Assembly (NCBI RefSeq): GCF_021404405.1
Contig: NZ_JABFTV010000007.1
Coordinates: 62,001 to 126,000, forward strand
Direction: 5' to 3'
Origin: Billgrantia aerodenitrificans
GTDB taxonomy: Bacteria > Pseudomonadota > Gammaproteobacteria > Pseudomonadales > Halomonadaceae
DNA length: 64,000 nt
Below, piece after piece: positions 1 through 8,843 of the stretch. The translations under genes and the position numbers were made by a program. Below the pieces are notes generated by a model. That model was given only the letters and a program-made list of their open reading frames with translations, was not told the origin of the DNA and searched no databases. Position 1 is the first letter of the stretch, and each line of letters starts with the position of its first letter.

Positions 1-2873
1 GGGGTGCGCGCTTCGCCCAGGGCGTTGTTGCGCTCGGTTTGGCGAACGATCTCGGCGTGGGCCGGCGGCGCCGGGGCGATCTCGATGGCGGCGCAGTCGC
101 CCTTGAGCCGTGCGAGCGCTTCGCTGAATCCGGTTGGGCCGAGCAGGTCGCCATTGGCCAGCAGCTGGCCGACGGCGCTGCCTTCGCCGCCCTTGAGCGG
201 GGCCATGCCGAGCCAGGTGGCGTGGCGGGCGCGGGTAAGCGCCACGTAGAGCTTGCGCAGGTCTTCGCCCAGGCGTTCGCGGTCGACGGTGGCCAAGGTC
301 TCGTCGTCGGCTTCCAGGCTGATGCGCAGGCGGCCCTCGGCGTCGTGCCAGCGCAGCGGCGAGTCGTCCTTCTTCGTGGCGCGGTGGTTGCAGATGAAGG
401 GCAGGAACACCAGCGGGTACTCCAGACCCTTGGACTTGTGGATGGTGATGACCTGCACTAGGTCGGCGTCGCTCTCCAGGCGCAGCTTGTGGGTGTCGCC
501 GTGGCCTTCGGGGTTGGCGATGGCCTCGGCGAGAAAGCGGATCAGTGCGTGTTCGCCGTCGAGTTCCTGGCTGGCGTGCTGGAGCAATTCCCCTAGATGT
601 AAGAGGTCGGTAAGTACTCTCTCACCGTCGCTGGCAGGCCCCCAGGCGAGCAGCCGCTGCGCCACGTCGAAGTCGTGGATGATCTTGCGCACCAGCGGCA
701 ACACGCCCTGGCGTTGCCACAACCGATGGTAGTCGCGGAACTGCAGCACGCGGCCTTCCCAGGCCAGTTCGTCTTCGTTCAACTTATCCAGCGTGGCGAT
801 ATCGAGACCCAGCACCGAGGTGGCCAGGGCGGTACGCAGCAGCCGATCGTCGTCGGGCGCCGCACAGGCGCGCAGCCAGGCGTCTAGCTGAGGGGCGACC
901 GGCGAGGCGAACACCTTGTCCTTGTCCGAGAGGTAGACGCTCTTCACCCCGCGCCGGGCCAACGCCTGGCGAATCGAGCGAGCCTCGCCCAGGCCATTGA
1001 CCAGCACTGCCATATCGGAAGGCTTGAGTGGCTTGAGCGTTCCCTCTTCTTGAAACCCGGTGCGGCCGTTTAGCCCCTCGTTGAGCAGCTCCACCATGGT
1101 GGAGGCGCAGCGCTCGGCCATCTCCTGCTGGTAGGCGGTCTTGGAGAGCGGCTCATCGCACTCGAGTTGCCACAGGGTCATGGCCGGTAGCGCCTGGCCC
1201 TGGCGGGTGAGTGAGTCCTTGCGTCCTTTCGCTCCCACAGGCAGAAACGGGACCGGGTTCCCCTCGGGGGAATTGAACAGGAAGGCGCCGGGCGGGTGCG
1301 CTTCGGCGAATTCGAAGCAGCGGTTCACCGCCTCGACCATCTCGCGGCTGGAGCGGAAGTTGGTGCCCAGGGTGACGTGGCGGCCTTGAGTGTCGCGACG
1401 GGCGCGCAGGTAGGTGTAGATGTCGGCGCCGCGGAAGGCGTAGATCGCCTGCTTGGGGTCGCCGATCAAAAACACACCGCACTCCGGGCGGTTCTCTCGG
1501 ATACGGTACACGCAGTCGAAGATGCGGTACTGCACCGGGTCGGTGTCCTGGAACTCGTCGACCAGGGCGACCGGGAACTGGCGGCGGATCTGTGCGCCCA
1601 GCGCCTCGCAATTGGGGCCGGTGAGCGCCCTGTCGAGATGGGTGAGCAGCTCGTTGGGGCCCATCTCGGCACGGCGCTCCTGCTCGCGGTCGAGTCGCGC
1701 CCGGCACCAGTGCACGGCGTGGGTGAGAAGATCGGCGTAGGGATCGGGCAGGGCGTTGAGTTCGCCCTGGAGTTTTTCCAGCGCTGCCAGGGCCGGATGA
1801 TTCGGCGGCTCGCCCTTGAGCCAGATATCGGCCATGCCCTGGGGCGTGAGGCGCTTCCAGGCGGCGTCGGTCAGGCCGGGCCAGGTGGCCTCCCCTTGGC
1901 ACCATTCTCGCAGGGCGCCGAGCCAGTTGGCGCGGCTCCTGGCGTTGAAGCTCTGACCCTTGAAGGCCTTTTGCTGGGCGGCCTCTTCGAACAGCGCCTC
2001 GCACTCGTCCAGCCACTGGGGCCAGGGGGCCTTGAGCTGGGCCAGGCGCTCGGCGGTCTCGCGGCTGGCATTGGCGATGGTCTCGGCCGGTGGCGGGGCG
2101 TTCTTGTTCAATGCCGCAGCTTCGGGCATCAGGCCGCGAACGGCGGCGTGAAGCTGTTCGGGGGTGCTCCAGTGGCGCACCACGGTGGCCAGCTCGTCGA
2201 CGCTGAGCGGGTAGTAGAAGCTGCGCCAGTAGTCGCGCACCACCTCGAGCTCCAGCTCGGTCTGGTCATTTTCCAAGTTGAGCGAGAACAGGCTGCCGCT
2301 GTCGAAGGCATGCTCGCGCAGCATGCGGTAGCACCAGCTGTGGATGGTGGAGACGGCGGCTTCGTCCATCCATTCGGCGGCGAGCTGTAGGCGCCGGGCG
2401 CAGGCGGGCCAGGTGGCGGGATCGTATTGGTCGCGGAGGGCGAGGAGCAGTGGATCTGGTGGTTGCAGGCCTTCGCGTGCAGCTCCCTGCGGAGGCGCTG
2501 TGAACCCATCCCTGGGCGCTACATTTGACATCCCTGTCAAATGATCTCCGCTAGGAGCTGCCCCCGAGGCCTCTGCAAGGTTCAGGTTCGACTCATGCCC
2601 TTCTAGAAAGACATTGGCGGCTTCAACAAGCCGTGTGCGAATCCGCTCGCGCAGCTCCTGGGTGGCGGCGTTGGTGAAGGTGACGACAAGTATCTCGGGT
2701 GGCGTGAGCGGGCGCTCGAAGGCGTCGTCGTCGGCCTCCGAGCGGGCGCCGAGCACCAGGCGCACGTAGAGCAGGGCGATGGTAAAGGTCTTGCCCGTGC
2801 CCGCGCTGGCTTCGATCAGGCGGCTGCCGTGAAGCGGAAACGACAATGGATCTAACTGCGTGACCTCGCTCAT
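1..2873 (-). CDS. recB: RecBCD exonuclease V beta subunit (RecB), 3' part cut by window edge
   Basis: This is the N-terminal part of RecB, the 3'-5' helicase and nuclease subunit of the RecBCD double-strand-break repair enzyme; the frame runs off the left edge. The frame opens with MSEVTQLDP and has Walker A ASAGTGKTFT near residue 22. Further on come the UvrD-type motifs VTFTNAATQELRERI, VDEFQDTDPVQY, IGDPKQAIYAFRGADI, ITIHKSKGLEYP and YVALTRARH. The C-terminal nuclease domain is missing from the window. The start codon overlaps the recC stop in an ATGA, so the two are translationally coupled. Residues about 99-137 come from a palindromic repeat inserted in frame between the second and third helicase motifs. 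recD would be expected beyond the left edge. Confidence 0.95.
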   Translation of the reverse strand, partial: MSEVTQLDPLSFPLHGSRLIEASAGTGKTFTIALLYVRLVLGARSEADDDAFERPLTPPEILVVTFTNAATQELRERIRTRLVEAANVFLEGHESNLNLAEASGAAPSGDHLTGMSNVAPRDGFTAPPQGAAREGLQPPDPLLLALRDQYDPATWPACARRLQLAAEWMDEAAVSTIHSWCYRMLREHAFDSGSLFSLNLENDQTELELEVVRDYWRSFYYPLSVDELATVVRHWSTPEQLHAAVRGLMPEAAALNKNAPPPAETIANASRETAERLAQLKAPWPQWLDECEALFEEAAQQKAFKGQSFNARSRANWLGALREWCQGEATWPGLTDAAWKRLTPQGMADIWLKGEPPNHPALAALEKLQGELNALPDPYADLLTHAVHWCRARLDREQERRAEMGPNELLTHLDRALTGPNCEALGAQIRRQFPVALVDEFQDTDPVQYRIFDCVYRIRENRPECGVFLIGDPKQAIYAFRGADIYTYLRARRDTQGRHVTLGTNFRSSREMVEAVNRCFEFAEAHPPGAFLFNSPEGNPVPFLPVGAKGRKDSLTRQGQALPAMTLWQLECDEPLSKTAYQQEMAERCASTMVELLNEGLNGRTGFQEEGTLKPLKPSDMAVLVNGLGEARSIRQALARRGVKSVYLSDKDKVFASPVAPQLDAWLRACAAPDDDRLLRTALATSVLGLDIATLDKLNEDELAWEGRVLQFRDYHRLWQRQGVLPLVRKIIHDFDVAQRLLAWGPASDGERVLTDLLHLGELLQHASQELDGEHALIRFLAEAIANPEGHGDTHKLRLESDADLVQVITIHKSKGLEYPLVFLPFICNHRATKKDDSPLRWHDAEGRLRISLEADDETLATVDRERLGEDLRKLYVALTRARHATWLGMAPLKGGEGSAVGQLLANGDLLGPTGFSEALARLKGDCAAIEIAPAPPAHAEIVRQTERNNALGEART
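2463..2578. repeat. Palindromic repeat element inserted in frame within recB
   Basis: About 116 bp form one large imperfect palindrome. The outer arms begin TTGCAGGCCTTCG (left) and end in CGAGGCCTCTGCAA (right). Inside them GCAGCTCC faces GGAGCTGC, then CTGCGGAG faces CTCCGCTAG. An inner hairpin has the arms TTTGACA and TGTCAAA. The recB frame reads through without a stop. The segment matches nothing expected in RecB: the flanking residues join naturally without it. It looks like a dispersed intergenic REP-like element that landed in a gene. No second copy was noticed in this window. Confidence 0.7.
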
Positions 2874-5800
2874 GCCTGGCTCCCCGATGTCTTCTTCCCG
2901 CTCTGTTTCTTGTCACCCTCTTTCTTGTCCCCTTTCACCGCCAGATGTACCGGGGCGAGCAGCCGCTCGGTGAGTTCGGCGAAGCCGAGTCTGTCCTGGC
3001 GGGCTTCATAGAGCGTGGTGAAGCTGGGCCAGCGGTGGGCGAGGTAGGCGTTACGGCCCGCCTCGCCGGCGTTGAAGTCGTCGCCGTTGTAGGTGCTGGC
3101 GGCGGCGCGCCAGGCGTCGCTGTCGCGCTCGGTGTCAGGTGTTCCCAACTTGCTCAGCCAGACGAAGGCGGTGTCGCAGGCCAGCGGCAGCGGCATCTGC
3201 ATGCCGGCCTGCCAGGTGCGGACGATCTCGCGCAGGTGGCCGCGGGCGGCTTCCGGGTCGAGGGGCGGCAGGGTGACGTGGCCGGCCTTGGAGAGCAGCA
3301 GGGTGGTCATGGGCCGGTCGTTCAGGTGGCCGGCCAGGTGGGCGACCCAGTGGCGCAGGATGTGCGACCAGCGGTATTTGCCTCGCCCTTTTCCCTGGCT
3401 GACCAGGCTGCTGCTGGCGAGCACCAGGCGGCAGCGCTCGCCCGATTCACTCTCACGTAGCTCGTCGAGCCAGTCTTCCAACGGCGGGGCGCCGGGCACG
3501 CTGAGCTGCACCGGCTCGGGCTCGCCCAGAGCGCGGGGCCAGGCTTCCAGGGCTTCTTCGTAGGCCTCGAACAGCGCTTCCATCGGCTCGCTGAGCTGTT
3601 CGCGCATGCGGTCGCCGAAGGCGCCCATGGCGAGCACGCCTTGGCCCTGCAGGCGGTCGAGGGTGTCGAGCAGCACGGGCAGGCGCTCGCGGCCTTCGTC
3701 CACGGCGCGGCGCTGTTCGCGGATCAGCAGGTCCTGCAGCTGCCAGTTGGCGAGGCCGTCCAGGGCGAAGGGTTCGTGGTCGAGGCTGACGATGTCCTCG
3801 CGTTCCAGAAACACCTTGAGCCGGGTGGTGAAGAAGGCGCGGGCCGGGTCGCGCAGGAAGTTGCCGAGCTGGGCCAGTGTAAGAGGAGCTTCTTGTGTGA
3901 ACTCCTCGAGCTCGAGGGGCGCTGTTTCCGACTTCGCTTCACCATGCACCTCTCGCCACTCGTGGGCGAAGGTGAACAGCCGCCGGGCCGAAACGCTGCG
4001 CTCGGCCTGCTGTGCCTCGCTGGGGAAGTAGGTGCGGCTGAACGGCTGCAGCGGGTGCTCGGTGGTGAGGGCGGCGAGCAGGTCGCTGCCATCGCTTGTG
4101 CGCCAGCCGGCCTGTAGATGATCGCGCAGCTGGCCGACCAGCACCGAGGGTGGCTTTTCGCTGTTGTCGACGATGCTGCGGCCCACCCAGCTCACGTAGA
4201 GCTGCTCTCGGGCGGAGAGCAGCGCTTCCAGGAACAGGTAGCGGTCGTCCTCGCGGCGGGAGCGGTCGCCGGGGCGGTAGTCGCCGTTCATCAGGTCGAA
4301 GTCCATCGGCGGGTGGCTGCGCGGGTAGTCGCCGTCGTTCATGCCCAGCAGGCACACTCGCTTGAAGGGAATGGCGCGCATCGGCATCAGGGTGGCGAAG
4401 TTCACCGCGCCGGCCAGGAAGCGCTGCGACAGGCTCGGCTCGTCGATCTGAGCCAGCCAGTGCTCGCGCACTACCGAGAGCGGCAGGTCGCGGGTCAGCC
4501 CGGCCTCTTCGGCGCTCTCCTGCCATTCCTGTAGCGTTTGTTCGAGCTGGGCCAGTATCAGGCTGTCTTCCGGCGCCTCGGCGAGAAAGCTCGCTTCCAG
4601 CAGGGTGCGCAGGCGAGCGACCCAGCCGGCCACGTCGGTGGGCTCGCGCAGGCGGCGCCACTGCTGTTCCAACGTTTCCAGCAGCGCGGCCAGCGGGCCG
4701 GCCAGCGCCGCTTCCAGTCCGCCGATGTCGTCGAAGGGTTCGATGCCCTGCCACGGGCCGCTGGCGGCCTCGCCCACGGCGTAGCCCAGCAGCAGCCGGC
4801 GCAGGCCGAAGGCCCAGGTGTTCTGCTCCATGCCGGCGGGCAGGTCGAGGCTGCCGCGCTGGCCGGCGTCGAGCCCCCAGCGGATGCCGGCGCCCTCGAT
4901 CCAGCGGCGCAGGGTGGGCACGTCCTGCTCGTCGATGCCGAAGCGGGCGCGCAGGGCGGGCACGTCGAGCAGGTCGAGCAGGTCGCTCACCGAGAGGCGC
5001 AGCTCCGGCAGGCGCAGCAGTTTTTCCAGCGCGATCAGCAGCGGCAGGCGGTGGCGGCTGCCCTGGTCGGAGAGGGTGAAGGGGATGTAGCGCGGGTCGT
5101 CGCGCTCGATCTGGCCAAAGACCGCCTGAACATGCGGAGCGTAGTGGTCGATATCCGGCACCATCACGATCACATCGCGGGGCTTGAGGTTCGGGTCGGC
5201 GCTGAAGGCGGCGAGCAGCTGGTCTTGCAGGATCTCCACTTCGCGCTGGGGGCTGTGGGCGGCGTGGAAGACGACGGAGTCGTCGCGGGCCGGGTCCACC
5301 GCCGGCCAGGTCTCGCGGGTCTCGTGCAGCGGGCGCAGCTCGCGAATGTCGTCCTGCAACTGCTGCAGCAGCCGGCCGTCGCCTTCGCGCACGAAGGGCT
5401 CGAACAGGTCGATGCGCAGCGAGTCGGCCTTGAATAGCGCCTCGTACTGCTGGGCGTCGTCGTGCTCGTCGAGCAGGCGCAGGTAGTCGCGGCCCTGCTT
5501 GCCCCAGGCGGCCAGCAGCGGTTGGGCGTGCAGGTGCAGGCTTTCCGCTCCGTCACCACTGGCATCTCCAACGCCGAGTACGTCGAGCTGGGCCGGCATG
5601 CCCTGCTTGCGTCGCTGGCGGAAACGCTGAGCCCGGAGCAGATCCTTGTGTTCGATGATGTCGGCCCAGTAGTGCTGGCAGGGGTTGTGCACGCACAGCA
5701 CCACCTGGCAGCAGCGGGCGATGGCGGCCAGCGCTTCCAGCGCCTGCTGCGGCAGCGAGGAAATGCCGAACACCATCACCCGCCGCGGCAGGCCGGGGGG

Positions 5801-6511
5801 GCATTCGCCACCGTGAAGCTCGCGAGCGGCGGCGAGAAAGCGCCGGTGCACCATGGCGCGACTGGAGGCCACGCCGTCGTCGCCTACGTCTTCGGCAACG
5901 CTGTTCACCACGGCCCGCCACAGAGCCGGCTGCCAGCGCTGGGTGTCGTCGATAGGGCGCGCTTCGCCGCGGGCGGAGATCAGCACGTCCTCGCCGCGGG
6001 CCCAGGCCTCGAGCCAGTCGGCGCGGTACACCTGGTACTGGTCGAACAGATCGGCCAGACGCTCGGCGAGCTGGTGATGCTTGCGCAGGTCGCTGTCGCC
6101 TTCGAGGAAGCGGCGCAGCGGGGCGAATTCGTCGCGCGGCATCAGTTCCGGCAGCAGGCGCAACAGCCGCCACAGCAGGCGCGACTTGTCGAAGGGCGAG
6201 GTGGCCGGCACCGCGTTGGCATCGCCTTCCACATGGTTGAGCACCGCACGGTAGGCCTGCCACAGGAAGCGCGCCGGCAGGGTGACGTCCAGCGCGGCGG
6301 CGATGCCGCTGCCGCCGTCGGCCTCGTCGGCGGCCAGCGCCAGCTTCATCCACTGGCCGATGCCGTTGCTCTGCACCAGGATCGTCTCGTTTTCCAGCGG
6401 CGCAAGCGGGTGGCGCTTCATCCACTCCACCGCCACGCCGCGCAGGTCCTCCAGGCGATTGCCGTGAACGACCATGAAGCCTGGAGTGAGGGGCGTAGCG
6501 GCGAACGGCAT
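2870..6511 (-). CDS. recC: RecBCD exonuclease V gamma subunit (RecC)
   Basis: RecC recognises Chi and holds the RecBCD complex together. The 1213-residue product has the normal family length. It begins MPFAATPLTPGFMVVHGNRL and continues with the typical RecC segment ILVQSNGIGQWMKLALA and, in the middle, CLLGMNDGDYPR. The chosen start at 6511 is preceded by AGGAAG at good spacing; an upstream extension to 6595 in the same frame has no such signal. The gene ends in an ATGA overlap with recB. A LysR gene lies 43 bp upstream on the same strand, so recC may be partly read from that promoter. Confidence 0.95.
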   Translation of the reverse strand: MPFAATPLTPGFMVVHGNRLEDLRGVAVEWMKRHPLAPLENETILVQSNGIGQWMKLALAADEADGGSGIAAALDVTLPARFLWQAYRAVLNHVEGDANAVPATSPFDKSRLLWRLLRLLPELMPRDEFAPLRRFLEGDSDLRKHHQLAERLADLFDQYQVYRADWLEAWARGEDVLISARGEARPIDDTQRWQPALWRAVVNSVAEDVGDDGVASSRAMVHRRFLAAARELHGGECPPGLPRRVMVFGISSLPQQALEALAAIARCCQVVLCVHNPCQHYWADIIEHKDLLRAQRFRQRRKQGMPAQLDVLGVGDASGDGAESLHLHAQPLLAAWGKQGRDYLRLLDEHDDAQQYEALFKADSLRIDLFEPFVREGDGRLLQQLQDDIRELRPLHETRETWPAVDPARDDSVVFHAAHSPQREVEILQDQLLAAFSADPNLKPRDVIVMVPDIDHYAPHVQAVFGQIERDDPRYIPFTLSDQGSRHRLPLLIALEKLLRLPELRLSVSDLLDLLDVPALRARFGIDEQDVPTLRRWIEGAGIRWGLDAGQRGSLDLPAGMEQNTWAFGLRRLLLGYAVGEAASGPWQGIEPFDDIGGLEAALAGPLAALLETLEQQWRRLREPTDVAGWVARLRTLLEASFLAEAPEDSLILAQLEQTLQEWQESAEEAGLTRDLPLSVVREHWLAQIDEPSLSQRFLAGAVNFATLMPMRAIPFKRVCLLGMNDGDYPRSHPPMDFDLMNGDYRPGDRSRREDDRYLFLEALLSAREQLYVSWVGRSIVDNSEKPPSVLVGQLRDHLQAGWRTSDGSDLLAALTTEHPLQPFSRTYFPSEAQQAERSVSARRLFTFAHEWREVHGEAKSETAPLELEEFTQEAPLTLAQLGNFLRDPARAFFTTRLKVFLEREDIVSLDHEPFALDGLANWQLQDLLIREQRRAVDEGRERLPVLLDTLDRLQGQGVLAMGAFGDRMREQLSEPMEALFEAYEEALEAWPRALGEPEPVQLSVPGAPPLEDWLDELRESESGERCRLVLASSSLVSQGKGRGKYRWSHILRHWVAHLAGHLNDRPMTTLLLSKAGHVTLPPLDPEAARGHLREIVRTWQAGMQMPLPLACDTAFVWLSKLGTPDTERDSDAWRAAASTYNGDDFNAGEAGRNAYLAHRWPSFTTLYEARQDRLGFAELTERLLAPVHLAVKGDKKEGDKKQSGKKTSGSQA

Positions 6512-6554
6512 GGCGGTGACTTCCTGCGAGGGCAAGGCCTCATGGTGCCGCAAA

Positions 6555-7529
6555 TCAGTAGGCGGTGAAATGCGCAGGTGCATGGCAATTCGCATGCGCG
6601 ACTCGGTCGAACGCAGCGGCCTCGTCCAGCAGCCAATCGATAAATCGTGCCACCGCAGGTGGTGCCTCGCCGCTAGGGGGCGTCAGCAGGTCGTAGCTCA
6701 GCGGGGAGGTGAGGACATGGCGCTCGCCGAAGGGGCGTACGAGGACGCCGCTTTCGAGACGGTCCATGGCGATAGGGTGGTTGGCCAGCATGATGCCCCG
6801 CCCGGCGATGGCTTGGTCCATGGCCAGACTGAACAGCGAGTAGCGGCGCTGTGGCGGTGCAACCCTGTCGCCAACCCCCGCGGCATCGAGCCATGTCTGC
6901 CAGCTGGGAAAGCTGATCCCCTGTTGTGACTCCCAGGCCACGTCCAGCAGGGCGTGATCGGCCAGATCAGCCGGCTCTAGGGGGCGGTCGTACTGCGCCA
7001 GTAGAGACGGAGCGCAGACCGGAAACAGCTCATCGTCGAATAGGCGGTAGCTTTTTGCCTCCGGCCAGGGACCGCGGCCATAGCGAATCGCCAGGCGGGC
7101 GCCCGCCCCCTGCCAAGCAGGGGTGGTGAGCGATTGACTGGCATCCAGAGAAATATCGAGACCGCCAAGCGTGGCGTCGAACTTCGCCAAGCGGGGCAAT
7201 AGCCACAGCTGCATGAAGGATGGCGGCGCGCTGAGTGTCAGCATGGGCGCTTGGTGGGCGCGCTCGCGTGCGGCCGTGACCCCGGCGGCAATGCGCTCGA
7301 GGCCGCTATCGATATCTTTTGCCAGTTGCCGTCCGGCCGGGTTCAAGTGCACACCATTGGCGTGGCGGGCGAAGAGGCTGATGCCGAGGCGCTCTTCGAG
7401 CTGCTTGATCTGCCGGCTGACCGCGCCTGGGGTGACGTTCAAGCGGCTGGCGGCGCTCTTGAAACTCTCCGCTCGCGCCGCCTCGGCGAAGGCTCGCAAG
7501 GCGTTCAGGGGCAGGCGTTCGATCTTCAT
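6555..7529 (-). CDS. LysR-family regulator, GcvA-like
   Basis: This 324-residue LysR-type regulator starts MKIERLPLNALRAFAEAA. Its N-terminal winged helix-turn-helix (about residues 5-65) contains SFKSAASRLNVTPGAVSRQIKQLEE (positions 21-45), and a periplasmic-binding-like effector domain follows. The form of the HTH and the opening PLNALRAF place it in the GcvA/AmpR branch. It is transcribed away from an EamA-type exporter, with 97 bp between the two start codons, so control of that exporter is the simplest guess. It also lies directly upstream of recC on the same strand. The effector cannot be read from the sequence. Confidence 0.85.
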   Translation of the reverse strand: MKIERLPLNALRAFAEAARAESFKSAASRLNVTPGAVSRQIKQLEERLGISLFARHANGVHLNPAGRQLAKDIDSGLERIAAGVTAARERAHQAPMLTLSAPPSFMQLWLLPRLAKFDATLGGLDISLDASQSLTTPAWQGAGARLAIRYGRGPWPEAKSYRLFDDELFPVCAPSLLAQYDRPLEPADLADHALLDVAWESQQGISFPSWQTWLDAAGVGDRVAPPQRRYSLFSLAMDQAIAGRGIMLANHPIAMDRLESGVLVRPFGERHVLTSPLSYDLLTPPSGEAPPAVARFIDWLLDEAAAFDRVAHANCHAPAHFTAY

Positions 7530-7626
7530 AGAGTGAGTTTTCCTGATCCTAGACCATCACGTTAATCGGTTGGGGGCTCCTATGGCAAATGCTCAACTGA
7601 GCACTAATTGCTATCGAGGAAGTGCT

Positions 7627-8559
7627 ATGCAAGAAACCAAGATGTTGAGTAATCCTGTGGCTGGTGAGCGCCCCGCAGCAATGCGCTGCCACCTGGATCT
7701 GCAGGCCAGTATGCTTATGGTCGTGTTCTGCCTGGCGCTGGGATTTCAGCAGGTGGCGATCAAGATAGTGGCGACGGATATCTCGCCGCTGGCGCAGGTT
7801 GCCCTACGCTCCTCTCTCGCTGCGCTGCTGGTGGCGGTCCTGGTGCATTGGCAAGGTATTCGGCTGGCCGATATGCGTGCCCACTGGCTCCCCGGCCTGT
7901 TGGTGGGTTTGGGGTTTAGCGCCGAGTTCACCTTCGTGGCGTGGGGGCTTAACTACACCCTGGCATCGCATATGTCGGTATTTCTCTATACGGCGCCGGT
8001 GTTCGCTGCTCTGGGACTGCATTGGCTTGTGCCGGGTGAGCAGTTGACGCGGCGGCAGTGGGTAGGCATCGGGCTGGCCTTTGGCGGGATGGTCTTTGCC
8101 ATGGCGCCCGACACTGAGATCGAGCATGCCGCCGATATCCTCCGAGGCGATATTCTGGGGCTGTTGGCCGGCCTCAGTTGGGCCGCGACCACTTTGGTGA
8201 TACGCCGTTCTTCCCTCGCTGAGGTGCCACCGCTGCAGACGCTCTACTACCAGCTGGCCGTCGCAGGGCTCCTCTTGCTGCCTGCGGCCGCTTTGCTTGG
8301 CGATCTGGGCCGCATCCAGCTAACCGGCGCCGTGGCTGCCAGCCTGGCCTTCCAGACGCTGGGCATCTCGCTAGCTGCACTGCTGCTCTGGTTCGCGTTG
8401 CTCAAGCGCTACTTCGCTTCGCAGTTGGGCGTCTTTTCACTGCTGGCGCCGATATTCGGTGTGCTGTTTGGCGCTCTGCTGCTCGGTGAGCCGCTGACGA
8501 TCAATTTCCTGATGGGCGGCGCAGCGCTTATGGTGGGGCTATTGATCGTTACCCGCTGA
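7627..8559 (+). CDS. EamA/DMT-family inner-membrane transporter
   Basis: The 310-residue product has about ten hydrophobic segments arranged as two EamA repeats, as in exporters of the drug/metabolite transporter superfamily. The first segment includes MLMVVFCLALGFQQVAIK, and the last reads MGGAALMVGLLIVTR. The start at 7627 is chosen because GAGGAAG stands six bases before it; in-frame starts at 7570 (TTG) and 7582 have no comparable site. It diverges from a GcvA-like LysR gene, a common arrangement for amino-acid or metabolite efflux genes. The substrate is unknown. Confidence 0.85.
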   Translation: MQETKMLSNPVAGERPAAMRCHLDLQASMLMVVFCLALGFQQVAIKIVATDISPLAQVALRSSLAALLVAVLVHWQGIRLADMRAHWLPGLLVGLGFSAEFTFVAWGLNYTLASHMSVFLYTAPVFAALGLHWLVPGEQLTRRQWVGIGLAFGGMVFAMAPDTEIEHAADILRGDILGLLAGLSWAATTLVIRRSSLAEVPPLQTLYYQLAVAGLLLLPAAALLGDLGRIQLTGAVAASLAFQTLGISLAALLLWFALLKRYFASQLGVFSLLAPIFGVLFGALLLGEPLTINFLMGGAALMVGLLIVTR

Positions 8560-8600
8560 TGAATCAGATCAGACCGAGCGGCACCTCTCCCACCTCGTGG

Positions 8601-8620
8601 GCCAGCAGTTAACTGCTGGC
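8601..8620. repeat. Perfect 20-bp palindrome
   Basis: GCCAGCAGTTAACTGCTGGC reads identically on both strands. It lies about 40 bp after the exporter stop codon and beside the alkyltransferase remnant. With no loop and no T-run it does not look like a terminator. It could be a protein-binding site or a rearrangement scar. Confidence 0.6.
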
Positions 8621-8642
8621 GGCCAAAGCCGCTCTTGCAGCG

Positions 8643-8714
8643 CAGCTGTTCGGCGATCTCGGCATAGCAGCGAGTCTCGCCGAAGGGAATGGTAGCCAGC
8701 GCGGTCAGCGCACA
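8643..8714 (-). pseudogene. Remnant of O6-alkylguanine-DNA alkyltransferase (Ogt/Ada C-terminal type)
   Basis: The minus-strand frame reads CALTALATIPFGETRCYAEI followed by AEQL. This matches the conserved alkyltransferase segment 'VWxALxxIPxGETxSYxEIA'. After that the frame loses all similarity: no active-site PCHRV follows on this strand. On the opposite strand, at 8765-8779, the bases read His-Arg-Val-Ile-Gly, the end of the PCHRVIG motif, about 50 bp from the first piece. The pieces lie on opposite strands, which suggests a gene broken by deletion and local inversion. The first match is convincing; the second is only five residues and may be chance. Confidence 0.45.
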
Positions 8715-8804
8715 CGGTCGGGGAGCAGCGCCCTCGCTGGCGATGAACGTGATGTTGGTAAGCCCATCGCGTGATTGGCATGGCGCTTCAATGGCGCTTG
8801 TTTT

Positions 8805-8823
8805 GATAATGCGTCTCGTTTGT
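8805..8823 (+). promoter_or_regulatory. Fur-box-like site upstream of the sigma factor gene
   Basis: GATAATGCGTCTCGTTTGT matches the GATAATGATAATCATTATC consensus at about 11 of 19 positions, with a perfect first hexamer. It ends about 20 bp before the chosen hasI start, where Fur repression of an iron-starvation sigma factor would be expected. The assignment is tentative. Confidence 0.4.
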
Positions 8824-8843
8824 TTCATGATGTGTCGCTAACG

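Noticed and set aside
7570..7626. Upstream TTG/ATG starts for the EamA exporter
   Set aside because: The ATG at 7627 has a far better Shine-Dalgarno, and the first membrane segment follows at normal distance.
8765..8779. His-Arg-Val-Ile-Gly reading as proof of an active alkyltransferase
   Set aside because: The frame has a stop just before it, the active-site Cys is missing and the following residues do not match. At most it is a remnant.
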